The notes beneath the pieces are model-generated. The model made no database searches. It saw nothing but the letters and a program-made list of their open reading frames with translations, and was not told the origin of the DNA. The translations under genes were made by a program, and so were the position numbers. Positions 37,588-46,471 of a stretch of DNA of 64,000 bases are shown here, piece after piece; the stretch's first letter is position 1; each line of letters starts with the position of its first letter. This DNA is from Oceaniovalibus sp. ACAM 378 (GTDB lineage Bacteria > Pseudomonadota > Alphaproteobacteria > Rhodobacterales > Rhodobacteraceae): contig NZ_VSJK01000014.1 of assembly GCF_008085915.1 (NCBI RefSeq), positions 1-64,000 of the forward strand, given 5' to 3'.

Positions 37588-37647
37588 CGCCCGCCTGTTA
37601 TGGGCGGGCGATGTCTGATCGGGTCCGGAGGCACCACCTGCCTCCGG
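37588..37647 (+). other. Two tandem hairpins after the sugar-binding protein gene
   Basis: CGCCCGCC (37588-37595) pairs with GGCGGGCG (37603-37610). CCGGAGGCA (37625-37633) pairs with TGCCTCCGG (37639-37647). Both stems are perfect. They fill the 111-bp gap between binding protein and permease and probably protect the upstream message or partly terminate transcription, giving more binding protein than permease. Confidence 0.6.
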
Positions 37648-37693
37648 CAACCCACCCCAACCTGACCTGCGCTTTTGAAAGATTCGTTATTTC

Positions 37694-38713
37694 ATGACTA
37701 TTCAGGACATCAACTCCCCGCCCGGAGCCACAGGCGGCCTTTCGAGAACCCGATTCTTTTTGTCCAACGAATTTGGGCTGATCCTGCTGATCATCGTGTT
37801 CGCGGTGATCTTCGGGCTGTCGGCGCGTGGGTTCCTTTCGCCATTCAACCTGTTCACGCTCGGGCGCAATTCGGCGATCAACATCATGATCGGCTTGTCG
37901 ATGATGACGGTGATCGTCACCGGCGGATTGAACCTTGCGGTTGGTGCAATGGGGGTGTCGGCTGCGATGGTCTGTGGCTGGCTGATCGAAGGGCTTGGCG
38001 TGCCATGGCCGCTGGCGATCCTCGGCGGGCTGGCCTTTGGAGCCGCGCTCGGGTTCATCAACGGCTGGATGGTGGTGCGCACCGGGCTGCACAGCTTTAT
38101 CATCACACTGGCGACGATGAGCATCTTTTTCGGCGCAATGATCTTTCTGACCCGCGCCGAGGCGTTTCGCGACCTTCCCGCCGCTTTTTCGGCGTTCGGG
38201 AAGATGAAATTCGCAAACTACCTGTCGCCGCTGTTGCTGGTCACTCTGGCGGTCGCGGTGGCGCTGGCCTGGCTTTATCGCGCCACCCTTACGGGACGCG
38301 AGATGCTGGCCGCTGGTGCCAGCCCTGCCGCAGCCGAGCTTTCGGGCATCCGCGTCGATCGCATGGTGATCCTGTGCCATATGCTCTCGGGGGGGCTGGC
38401 CGGGTTGGCCGCGCTGATGCTGGTGGCCCGCAATGGTGCCGCGATCCCGTCAATGGCCGGACAACTGGGACAGGATTGGCTTTTGCCGGCGTTCCTTGGG
38501 CCGGTTCTGGGCGGAACGCTGTTGCAGGGCGGCAAGGTTTCGGTGCTGGGCACCGTACTGGGCGCGTTTCTGGTCACCATGCTGTCGAGCGGGCTTTTGA
38601 TGCTTCAGGTCGGAGCCTTCTGGGTTCAGACGTTCCTTGGGCTGATGCTATTGGTCGCCGTCCTTCTGGACAAGGCGCGCCGCTCCTATCTTGCCCGCCG
38701 CAACCTCGCGTGA
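37694..38713 (+). CDS. Ribose-type ABC transporter permease 1
   Basis: The 339-residue RbsC-family membrane protein has 8-10 hydrophobic segments. The family-typical MMTVIVTGGLNLAVGAMGVSAA occurs near residue 75 (the TGGxDLSVG region, here GGLNLAVG). It is one of two permeases in this operon, which probably form a heterodimer. Its stop is 10 bp before the next start. The direction and spacing show one transcript with the ATPase at the end. Confidence 0.87.
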   Translation: MTIQDINSPPGATGGLSRTRFFLSNEFGLILLIIVFAVIFGLSARGFLSPFNLFTLGRNSAINIMIGLSMMTVIVTGGLNLAVGAMGVSAAMVCGWLIEGLGVPWPLAILGGLAFGAALGFINGWMVVRTGLHSFIITLATMSIFFGAMIFLTRAEAFRDLPAAFSAFGKMKFANYLSPLLLVTLAVAVALAWLYRATLTGREMLAAGASPAAAELSGIRVDRMVILCHMLSGGLAGLAALMLVARNGAAIPSMAGQLGQDWLLPAFLGPVLGGTLLQGGKVSVLGTVLGAFLVTMLSSGLLMLQVGAFWVQTFLGLMLLVAVLLDKARRSYLARRNLA

Positions 38714-38723
38714 AAGAGGATTC

Positions 38724-39689
38724 ATGATACAGATTTCCCGTCTCTCCCGCACCGATTGGTTCGGTCCGCTTCTGGCGACACTCATCGCCATCACGGTGAT
38801 CCAGGGGTTTAACGATAATTTCCTGTCACCGTTCAATATCCAGATTCTGCTTCTGGCGATCGCGGTAAACGCGCTGGTGGCCTTTTCGCAGATGATCATC
38901 ATTGCCATCGGTCAGATGAATCTGTCGGTGGGCGCGATTGGCGGGCTGGCTGCAATTTCCTTCGTGGGCGCGATGGAGGTCTGGGGACTTCCCGCACCGC
39001 TTGCAGTGATCCTCGCGCTGGTCATCGGGGTGGGCTGCGGCGTGCTGAACGGGGCGCTGATCCGCATCACCGGGATTTCGGCCTTTGTCATCACCCTTGC
39101 GACCCTGTCGATCTTCAAGGGCATCAATCTAGGCATCACCGAGGCGCAGCCATTCTATGGCGTGCCCGACAGCGTCAAATCCTTTGGCGCCGCACTTTTG
39201 GTCGGGCCGATCCCATGGCTGGCCGTGCCCACGGTTCTGGTCACCGTGGCAATGTGGTTCATGCTGCGCCGCATGCCGGTGGGCCGATTCATTCTGGCGG
39301 TGGGCAGCAATGAACACGCCGCCGGGCTTTCAGGCATATCGGTGGGCGCGACAGTGATCATCGCCCATGCGGTTTCGGGGCTTCTGGCGGCGATTGCCGG
39401 GGTGCTGGTGGTGGCGCGGTTGCAGATCGGCCAACCCTCGATCGGTGACGACTGGCTGATCCTGTCCTTTGCGGCACCTGTGATCGGCGGAGCAATTCTT
39501 GCGGGTGGCCATGTCAGCGTGACAGCCACGCTTTTGGGAGTGGTGATCGTGGCGATCATCACACAGGCGCTGGTGCTGTTTTCCATTGATCCGTTTCTGG
39601 TGCAGGTCGTTCTGGGCGCGATGATCCTCGCGGCGGTTGGCCTGAACAAGCTGCGCGCGCGCCAGCCCGTCGGCAAGGGGAGTGCTTAG
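38724..39689 (+). CDS. Ribose-type ABC transporter permease 2
   Basis: The ATG at 38724 is preceded by AGAGGA and gives 321 residues starting MIQISRLSRTDWFGPLL. The RbsC-family core is visible (MIIIAIGQMNLSVGAIGGLAA, the equivalent of the GGIDLSVG motif, near 62-82) with about nine hydrophobic segments. It pairs with permease 1. An upstream in-frame start would overlap the first permease and is not supported. Confidence 0.86.
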   Translation: MIQISRLSRTDWFGPLLATLIAITVIQGFNDNFLSPFNIQILLLAIAVNALVAFSQMIIIAIGQMNLSVGAIGGLAAISFVGAMEVWGLPAPLAVILALVIGVGCGVLNGALIRITGISAFVITLATLSIFKGINLGITEAQPFYGVPDSVKSFGAALLVGPIPWLAVPTVLVTVAMWFMLRRMPVGRFILAVGSNEHAAGLSGISVGATVIIAHAVSGLLAAIAGVLVVARLQIGQPSIGDDWLILSFAAPVIGGAILAGGHVSVTATLLGVVIVAIITQALVLFSIDPFLVQVVLGAMILAAVGLNKLRARQPVGKGSA

Positions 39690-39690
39690 G

Positions 39691-41250
39691 ATGAGCGAGC
39701 AAAAGGCGATCTTCGAAGCGCGCGGCATCGAAAAGGCGTTCCCGGGGGTCATGGCGCTCAAAGGTGTGAACATGACCCTGATGCCGGGGTCGATCCACGC
39801 GCTGTTGGGAGAAAACGGCGCAGGGAAATCCACCCTGATCAAGGTGATCACCGGCGTCCATCTCCCCAGTGCCGGAACCCTGCTTCTGGACGGTACCGAG
39901 ACGCAATTTTCCAGCCCACGCGATGCCATCGCCAAAGGCATCGGCGTGGTCCATCAGGAACGCAATCTGTTCCCACGATTTTCCGTCGCCGAGAACATCC
40001 ATCTCGAACAACTTGCGGCGGGATACCTCAAACCGATCAATTATTCTGCGTTGAATGAAGGCGCGCGGCCCTGGCTTGAGGCGCTGGATCTCGATATTGA
40101 TCCAGCGACCCCGGTGTCGGAACTTTCCGTTGCGCGGATGCAGCTTGTCGAGATCGCCAAGGCCCTGTCGCTGCAAAGCCGGGTGCTGCTGTTGGATGAG
40201 CCTACCGCATCCCTCACCTCAAGCGAGACCGAGCGTCTTTTCACCATCCTGCGTCGTCTGCGCGACGGCGGCACCAGTCTGGTTTTTGTCAGTCACAAGC
40301 TTGAGGAAGTGCAGGAGATCTGTGACCGGGTGACCGTGCTGCGCGATGGGGCCAACGCCTGCGAAAGCCGTTCGATGGACGGGATCGGGCGGCACGACCT
40401 GGTTCAGATGATGATTGGCCGCGCCGAGGGTGCAGCCGCCTGGCGCCACCGCGACACGACCGGACAGCCCGAGGTTCTGGGCCTGTCGGACGTCTCTACT
40501 TCGCTGGGCCACAAGGGTGTGAACCTGTCGGTCCGAAAGGGCGAAATCGTCGGGCTTTACGGTTTGGTCGGTGCCGGACGTACCGAACTGGCCAAGGCGA
40601 TCATGGGAAAGTTCAAAGTGACCGCAGGCAAGGTGCAGGTCAACGGCAAGGCGGTCACAATCCCCAATGTCGCCAGCGCAATTCACGATCACGGCCTTGG
40701 TTATATCAGTGAGGATCGCAAGAGTGAGGGGCTGATCCTGCAACATTCGGTGTTGGCCAACGCGGGCGTGCCGATCTGGCGCAAGCTGGCGGGCCGGTTT
40801 GGCGCGCTGCGCGATAAGCGGATTCACGATGCCGTGCTGCCCTATCTGCAAAAGCTCGAGGTCAAGACGCCCAGTCTGAACCAGACGGTGGCGAACCTTT
40901 CCGGCGGAAACCAGCAAAAGATCAGCGTCGCCAAATGGCTTGCCGCAGGTGTGCAATTTTTGATCGTCGATGAACCATCGGTCGGAATCGACATCAAAAC
41001 CAAGGCGTATTTGCACGAGCTTTTGCGCGAACTGGCGGATGCAGGCACTGCAATCCTGGTTATTTCAAGCGATATGCCGGAAATGATCGCGCTGGCGGAT
41101 CGGATCGTGGTGATGGACGATTACCACATCACCGGCGAGGTGACCAATAGCGGGGTCTATGACGATATCAGCCACGCGATCATGGGATTGATCCATGACG
41201 CCGAAGAGGACAGTGGCGCCGTTGTGCCGCTGAAGGAAATCTCGGTGTAG
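39691..41250 (+). CDS. Ribose-type ABC transporter ATP-binding protein (two ABC domains)
   Basis: The 519-residue protein has the duplicated ABC organisation of RbsA/XylG. The N-terminal domain has Walker A GENGAGKST (40-48), and the second domain has the degenerate GLVGAGRTELAKAIMG with LSGGNQQKISVAKWL and Walker B FLIVDEPSVGID. It drives import through the two permeases. The start at 39691 is one base after the previous stop, with AAGGGGAG upstream. The transporter operon ends here. Confidence 0.88.
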   Translation: MSEQKAIFEARGIEKAFPGVMALKGVNMTLMPGSIHALLGENGAGKSTLIKVITGVHLPSAGTLLLDGTETQFSSPRDAIAKGIGVVHQERNLFPRFSVAENIHLEQLAAGYLKPINYSALNEGARPWLEALDLDIDPATPVSELSVARMQLVEIAKALSLQSRVLLLDEPTASLTSSETERLFTILRRLRDGGTSLVFVSHKLEEVQEICDRVTVLRDGANACESRSMDGIGRHDLVQMMIGRAEGAAAWRHRDTTGQPEVLGLSDVSTSLGHKGVNLSVRKGEIVGLYGLVGAGRTELAKAIMGKFKVTAGKVQVNGKAVTIPNVASAIHDHGLGYISEDRKSEGLILQHSVLANAGVPIWRKLAGRFGALRDKRIHDAVLPYLQKLEVKTPSLNQTVANLSGGNQQKISVAKWLAAGVQFLIVDEPSVGIDIKTKAYLHELLRELADAGTAILVISSDMPEMIALADRIVVMDDYHITGEVTNSGVYDDISHAIMGLIHDAEEDSGAVVPLKEISV

Positions 41251-41630
41251 TCCCTGTCGATAAGAGACTCCTTTGGCGCTTGTCAGATCGAACCGACTTG
41301 AGGCGGGCAGGGCGGTTCTGTGGCGGCTGACCACGATCAAACGCTCGCCTTTTCGATTCCTCATAAGCAAGCCGGAGATCATTTACTCGGCAGGGGTCTT
41401 GGCGGGGATGGCGTATTCTCCGTTCCCGATTGCGACCCACATTTTTGCTGACAGCGGCAATTCCCGCCGGGATCGGGACGATCCGCCCACCCTGATGCGG
41501 CGGACCCAAGTGAATGCCGCAAGTCCCCGAACTCTGCCAAGCTCAAACTCGCGGGGTTCAGGGTTGCCGGTCATAATATCGTGTGCTACCCGTTGAAGAC
41601 TCGTGCCTGTTTCTGGGAGGAAATTAACGC
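41251..41630. other. 380-bp intergenic region between two sugar transporters
   Basis: No confident gene is seen. A minus-strand frame at 41383-41574 (63 codons, ending GNGEYAIPAKTPAE) has no ribosome site and no recognised family. It could be a remnant or chance. The promoter for the second transporter must lie here. No clear operator palindrome was found. Confidence 0.45.
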
Positions 41631-42695
41631 ATGGCTACGGTGGGTTTCCGGAACGTGCGCAAGGCTTTTGGCAGCGTCGAAGTGCTGCACGGGGTCAGTT
41701 TCGACATCGAAGAGGGCGAGTTCGTCGTGTTGGTCGGCCCGTCGGGATGCGGCAAATCGACCCTGCTCCGGTTGCTCGCGGGGCTCGAGCACATTTCCTC
41801 TGGTGATATCCTGATTGGCGAGCGGGTGGTGAATGATATGCCCCCCAAGGAGCGCGACATCGCCATGGTGTTCCAGAATTACGCGCTCTATCCGCATTTG
41901 ACGGTCGGCGAAAACATGGGGTTCTCACTCACGCTCGCAAATCGGCCCAAGTCCGAGATCGCCGAGAAGGTCGGACCGGCTGCCGAAATCCTCGGGCTGT
42001 CCAACCTGCTTGATCGTTATCCACGCCAGCTTTCGGGGGGTCAGCGCCAGCGCGTCGCCATGGGGCGCGCCATCGTGCGCGATCCGCAGGTTTTCCTGTT
42101 CGACGAGCCGCTTTCCAACCTTGATGCCAAGCTGCGGGTCTCGATGCGCGCCGAGGTGAAAAACCTCCACCAGCGTCTCAAGACCACCACGGTTTATGTC
42201 ACCCACGACCAGATCGAGGCGATGACCATGGCCGACCGGATCGTCGTGATGCAGGACGGGATCGTCGAGCAGATCGGCGCGCCGCTCGAACTCTATGACA
42301 GCCCCGCCAACCTCTTTGTCGCGGGCTTTATCGGCTCCCCGGCGATGAATATGCTTTCGGGGCGGATCGACCCGGACAATTCCAGCCGTTTCATCAGCAA
42401 AGAAGGCGTCGCTCTGCCCATTGGCCGGCCACTGGTCGAGACGCCGAAGGGCGGTGCAATCTACGGACTGCGGCCCGAGGCGATGCGGCTTGGCGGCGAT
42501 GTCCGCCTCAAGGTGGAGGTGGTCGAGCCGACCGGATCGGAGACACATGTGATCGGGCGCCTCGGCGGCGTCGAGGTGGTCGGCGTTTTCCGCGATCGCA
42601 TCGAAGCCAGACCGGGCGACGAGATCGGATTTTCCATCGACACGACCGCGACGCATCTGTTCGACGCGGCATCGGGAAAGCGCGTCTCAATCTGA
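41631..42695 (+). CDS. Sugar ABC transporter ATP-binding protein (UgpC/MalK type)
   Basis: The 354-residue ATPase has Walker [10 protein letters not shown] (36-44), [17 protein letters not shown], Walker [12 protein letters not shown] and THDQIEAM, followed by a TOBE-like C-terminal domain from about 240. It is the first gene of a four-gene transporter in the order ATPase, binder, permease, permease, with a GGGAGGAA ribosome site. It closely resembles SmoK but serves a different transporter. The substrate is unknown because no catabolic enzyme is encoded next to it. Confidence 0.9.
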   Translation: MATVGFRNVRKAFGSVEVLHGVSFDIEEGEFVVLVGPSGCGKSTLLRLLAGLEHISSGDILIGERVVNDMPPKERDIAMVFQNYALYPHLTVGENMGFSLTLANRPKSEIAEKVGPAAEILGLSNLLDRYPRQLSGGQRQRVAMGRAIVRDPQVFLFDEPLSNLDAKLRVSMRAEVKNLHQRLKTTTVYVTHDQIEAMTMADRIVVMQDGIVEQIGAPLELYDSPANLFVAGFIGSPAMNMLSGRIDPDNSSRFISKEGVALPIGRPLVETPKGGAIYGLRPEAMRLGGDVRLKVEVVEPTGSETHVIGRLGGVEVVGVFRDRIEARPGDEIGFSIDTTATHLFDAASGKRVSI

Positions 42696-42774
42696 GGCGC
42701 GGTCGGGCGAATCGCCGGGCCGCGGGGCCCCGGGGTTCGAAAGATGAATGACCCCGCCACAAGGAGAGACGTCC

Positions 42775-44076
42775 GTGACTAACATTGACCGCAGATCTCT
42801 TATGGCCGGCGTCGCCGGCCTCACCGCGACCACAGCCCTCGGTGGCCGGGCGTTCGCCCAATCCGCCCCAACGTTCACGCCCGAGGATGGCGCCAGCCTG
42901 CGCCTTTTGCGCTGGGTTCCTTTCGTCACGGGCGAGGAGGAGGCCTGGAACGCGAACACCAAGGCCTTTACCGAGGCCACCGGCGTCGAGGTCCGGATCG
43001 ATCAGGAGAGCTGGGAGGACGTGCGTCCCAAGGCGGCGGTGGCGGCAAATGTCGGCTCGGGCCCGGATATCGTGATGAGCTGGTTCGATGACCCGTTCCA
43101 GTATCCAGACAAGCTGGTTGATGTGACCGATCTTGCAAATGCCATCGGCGAGGCGAATGGCGGCTGGTATGATGGTCTGCGCGACTATGCGGTAAAGGAC
43201 GGCCGGTTCATCGCCCTGCCGCTCGCGGCGATCGGGAACGCCATCTGTTACCGCGACAGCCATGTGAAGGCCGCAGGCTTTTCCGAGTTTCCAAGCGACA
43301 GCGCAGGATTTCTTGAGCTTTGCAAGGCAATGAACGCCAATGGCACACCCGCCGGTTTCCCGCACGGTAAAGCTGTCGGTGATGGCAACAACTATGCCCA
43401 TTGGTTGCTCTGGAGCCAGGGCGGCAAGATGATCAACGAAGATGGCACGGTGGGCATCGACACCGCCGAGGCCCGCGAGGCGATTGAATATGCCAAGGCG
43501 CTCTATCAGACCTTCATTCCCGGCACCGAGAGCTGGCTCGACATCAACAACAACCGCGCCTTCCTCGCCGGGCAGGTCTCGCTGACCGCCAACGGCGTTT
43601 CGCTCTATTACGCCGCGGCCAAAGACCCGGCGATGGCCGAGATCGCCGAGGATATCCGCACGACCAACCTGCCGATCGGTCCGGTCGGCAAATCAGTCGA
43701 GCTGCATCAGACCACGTCGCTCTCGATCTTCAACCACACGAAGTATCCCGAGGCGGCCAAGGCCTATCTCCAGTTCATGTATGGCACAGACCGCATGAAC
43801 GCCTGGATCGAGGGCGCCAGCGCCTATTGCTGCCAGGCGCTGAAGGGCTTCGCGGACAACCCGGTCTGGACCTCTAACCCGGTTCATGCCGCCTATGCCA
43901 AAGCCTCGGAAAGCCTGCGGCCGAACGGCTATGCCGGACCGCTTGGCTATGCCTCGGCGGGCGTCATGGCCGACTATGTTCTGGTCGATATGTTTGCCGA
44001 GGCGGTTATCGGTCAGTCCTCGACCGACGACGCCATCGCGAACGCGGCGCGCCGCGCGAACCGCTACTACAGATGA
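42775..44076 (+). CDS. Sugar ABC transporter substrate-binding protein with Tat-type signal
   Basis: The start is taken as the GTG at 42775 because AAGGAG lies 7 bases before it; an in-frame ATG at 42748 has no such site. The 433-residue product begins with a twin-arginine-like signal (DRRSLMAGVAGL, about 4-15) and cleavage near GRAFAQ. The rest is a family-1 solute-binding protein (LRLLRWVPFVTGEEEAW). Tat export would mean the protein folds before secretion, which is known for some sugar binders. Ligand unknown; a di- or oligosaccharide is plausible. Confidence 0.82.
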   Translation: MTNIDRRSLMAGVAGLTATTALGGRAFAQSAPTFTPEDGASLRLLRWVPFVTGEEEAWNANTKAFTEATGVEVRIDQESWEDVRPKAAVAANVGSGPDIVMSWFDDPFQYPDKLVDVTDLANAIGEANGGWYDGLRDYAVKDGRFIALPLAAIGNAICYRDSHVKAAGFSEFPSDSAGFLELCKAMNANGTPAGFPHGKAVGDGNNYAHWLLWSQGGKMINEDGTVGIDTAEAREAIEYAKALYQTFIPGTESWLDINNNRAFLAGQVSLTANGVSLYYAAAKDPAMAEIAEDIRTTNLPIGPVGKSVELHQTTSLSIFNHTKYPEAAKAYLQFMYGTDRMNAWIEGASAYCCQALKGFADNPVWTSNPVHAAYAKASESLRPNGYAGPLGYASAGVMADYVLVDMFAEAVIGQSSTDDAIANAARRANRYYR

Positions 44077-44141
44077 GCCGGGCCGGCGGGCAGGGGCGAG
44101 CATCCCCGCCCGCCGCACCGCGCTCGCGAAGAGGGGCCGAA

Positions 44142-45077
44142 ATGGGTAAAGCCACGACATCCGCGCGTAACGGAACATTCCTCGGCAGGCTGACCGGGAG
44201 CAAGAACGGCCTCGGGCTGATTTTCATGCTGCCCGCAGCCACATTTCTCCTCTGCTTTCTCACTTATCCGCTCGGGCTTGGGGTCTGGCTCGGCTTTACC
44301 GATACCCGCATTGGCCGCGCCGGCGAGTTCATCGGTCTCGAGAATTACATCTGGCTGCTCGACGATCCGGTTTTCCGGCTCTCGGTTTTCAACACGATCC
44401 TCTACACCTCGGTCGCCTCGGTGCTGAAATTCGGTCTGGGCCTGTGGCTCGCCCTGCTCCTGAACGAAAAGCTGCCGATGAAATCGCTGTTCCGGGCGAT
44501 AATCCTCTTGCCTTGGGTCGTTCCCACGGTGCTTTCGGCGCTGGCGTTCTGGTGGATTTTCGACAGTCAGTTCTCGATTATCTCGTGGATCTTGATGAAA
44601 TGGGGCTGGATCGACACCCCGATCAACTTCCTCGGAGATCCGACCAACGCGCGCGCCGCGGTGATCGCCGCCAACGTCTGGCGCGGCATCCCCTTTGTCG
44701 CGATCTCGCTGCTCGCCGGACTCCAGACCATTCCCGCCTCGCTCAATGAAGCTGCGGCGCTGGACGGGGCGACATCATGGCAGCGGTTCCGCCGCATCAC
44801 CCTGCCGCTGCTGACGCCGATCATTGCCGTCGTGATGACCTTTTCGGTTCTGTTCACCTTTACCGACTTCCAGCTCATCTATGTCCTGACGCGCGGCGGC
44901 CCGGTGAACGCCACCCATCTGATGGCGACCCTGTCGTTCCAGCGGGCTATTCCCGGCGGCCAGCTTGGCGAAGGCGCGGCGATTGCCGTTGCCATGATCC
45001 CCTTCCTGCTCGCCGCGATCCTTTTCAGCTTCTTCGGCCTGCAGCGCCGCAAATGGCAACAGGGCGGGGCCGATTGA
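44142..45077 (+). CDS. Sugar ABC transporter permease (MalF type)
   Basis: The ATG at 44142, behind a GAGGGG site, gives 311 residues starting MGKATTSARNG. Six membrane segments follow, beginning LIFMLPAATFLLCFLTYPLG, and the EAA loop is ASLNEAAALDGATSWQRFRR. It forms the channel with the next gene. The longer frame starting inside the binder's stop would add a Gly/Arg/Pro-rich stretch without support. Confidence 0.85.
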   Translation: MGKATTSARNGTFLGRLTGSKNGLGLIFMLPAATFLLCFLTYPLGLGVWLGFTDTRIGRAGEFIGLENYIWLLDDPVFRLSVFNTILYTSVASVLKFGLGLWLALLLNEKLPMKSLFRAIILLPWVVPTVLSALAFWWIFDSQFSIISWILMKWGWIDTPINFLGDPTNARAAVIAANVWRGIPFVAISLLAGLQTIPASLNEAAALDGATSWQRFRRITLPLLTPIIAVVMTFSVLFTFTDFQLIYVLTRGGPVNATHLMATLSFQRAIPGGQLGEGAAIAVAMIPFLLAAILFSFFGLQRRKWQQGGAD

Positions 45078-45090
45078 TGGAGAAACCAGC

Positions 45091-45978
45091 ATGAGCGACC
45101 CGAAAGCGGCGGCCAGCGACGACATCGTCGGAATGGAGCAATTCAACTCGCTACAGCGGCGCATTTTCATCGTGTACCTGCCCTTGGCGGTTTTCGTATT
45201 CGTCCTGCTTTTTCCGTTCTACTGGATGGCGATCACGGCGATCAAACCGGATAACCAGCTCACCAACTATGAGGAATACAGCCCCTTCTGGGTGGTGGGT
45301 CCGACGCTTGAGCACATAAAGTATCTCTTCTTCGAAACCTCCTATCCGGGCTGGCTCTGGAACACGATGCTGGTGGCCACAGCCTCGACCGTGATCGCGC
45401 TGGCCGCATCGGTTTTCGCGGCCTACGCCATAGAGCGGGTGCGTTTCACCGGTGCGCGCGTTACCGGCCTGCTCATTTTTCTTGCCTATCTCGTGCCGCC
45501 GTCGATCCTGTTCATTCCGCTGGCATTCATTGTTTTTCAGGTCGGAATTTTTGATACGCGCCTCGCGTTGATCTTGACCTATCCGACCTTCCTGATCCCG
45601 TTCTGCACGTGGCTGTTGATGGGTTATTTCCGCACGATCCCGTTCGAGCTTGAGGAAAGTGCCTTGGTGGATGGTGCGACCCGTTGGCAGATCCTGACCC
45701 GCGTGATCTTGCCGCTGGCGGTCCCGGGGCTGATCTCGGCGGGCATTTTTGCCTTCACTCTTTCGTGGAACGAATTTATCTATGCGCTCACCTTTATCTC
45801 GTCATCCGAGAACAAGACCGTTCCGGTCGGCGTGCTGACGGAACTCGTGCGCGGCGACATCTACGAATGGGGTGCGCTGATGGCCGGTGCGCTTTTTGGA
45901 TCGCTGCCCGTGGTGATACTTTATTCGTTTTTTGTGGACTACTATGTCTCGTCCATGACCGGCGCCGTGAAGGAATGA
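45091..45978 (+). CDS. Sugar ABC transporter permease (MalG type)
   Basis: The 295-residue permease has six hydrophobic segments (first: YLPLAVFVFVLLFPFYWMAI) and an EAA loop FELEESALVDGATRWQILTR near 187-206. A start 13 bp after the previous gene shows co-transcription. It is the last gene of the orphan transporter and is convergent with arsC. There is no sign of truncation. Confidence 0.86.
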   Translation: MSDPKAAASDDIVGMEQFNSLQRRIFIVYLPLAVFVFVLLFPFYWMAITAIKPDNQLTNYEEYSPFWVVGPTLEHIKYLFFETSYPGWLWNTMLVATASTVIALAASVFAAYAIERVRFTGARVTGLLIFLAYLVPPSILFIPLAFIVFQVGIFDTRLALILTYPTFLIPFCTWLLMGYFRTIPFELEESALVDGATRWQILTRVILPLAVPGLISAGIFAFTLSWNEFIYALTFISSSENKTVPVGVLTELVRGDIYEWGALMAGALFGSLPVVILYSFFVDYYVSSMTGAVKE

Positions 45979-46063
45979 TCGCAGTCTGATCTCGTCGCGG
46001 CTCAGGAGTCTCTCAACGAACCCATAACCAAACGGGTTGCGCGTATGACGAAGAGTGGCGGCT

Positions 46064-46471
46064 TTACTTGACGTCTGTCGGCTGCGTGCAGTCGTCTTTC
46101 GTCTCCGGCCCGGGTGGCAGGCGGTCGAGAAGCTCCAGCACCGCCTCGCTCGGGCGGCAGAGCCGGACACCCTTGGGCGAGCAGACGATGGGACGGTTGA
46201 CCAGGACCGGATGGTCCAACATCGCCGCGAGCAGCGCCTCATCGTTGACGGCAGGATCGAGCAGCCCCAACGCCTCGGCCGGTGAATTCGTTATCCGCAG
46301 GGCGGTTCGGGGCGTCAGGCCAGCCGCAGCGAACAGCGCCAGAAGCTGCGGACGGGTCCAGCCGGTGTCGAGATAGTTGATGACCACGGGCGTTTCGCCT
46401 GATGCTTCGATCATTGCCAGCACGTTGCGCGAGGTGCCGCAGTCGGGGTTGTGGTGAATGACAATGGTCAC
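46064..46471 (-). CDS. arsC: Arsenate reductase, glutaredoxin-dependent type
   Basis: The 135-residue protein starts [18 protein letters not shown], the classic ArsC beginning with catalytic C11 and the arginine-rich anion site (R15 follows, with NRPIV and GVRLCRP near 92-107). It reduces As(V) to As(III) with glutathione and glutaredoxin. Its start overlaps the stop of the acr3 gene by 4 bp. A C-terminal extension ([17 protein letters not shown]) goes slightly beyond the family core. Confidence 0.92.
   Translation of the reverse strand: MTIVIHHNPDCGTSRNVLAMIEASGETPVVINYLDTGWTRPQLLALFAAAGLTPRTALRITNSPAEALGLLDPAVNDEALLAAMLDHPVLVNRPIVCSPKGVRLCRPSEAVLELLDRLPPGPETKDDCTQPTDVK

Noticed and set aside
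41383-41574. Small minus-strand gene of 63 codons
   Set aside because: There is no ribosome site and no recognisable family. It is described only within the intergenic entry.
42724-42745. tRNA-like GGTTCGA segment
   Set aside because: No acceptor or anticodon arm can be formed around it. It is the leader of the binding-protein gene.
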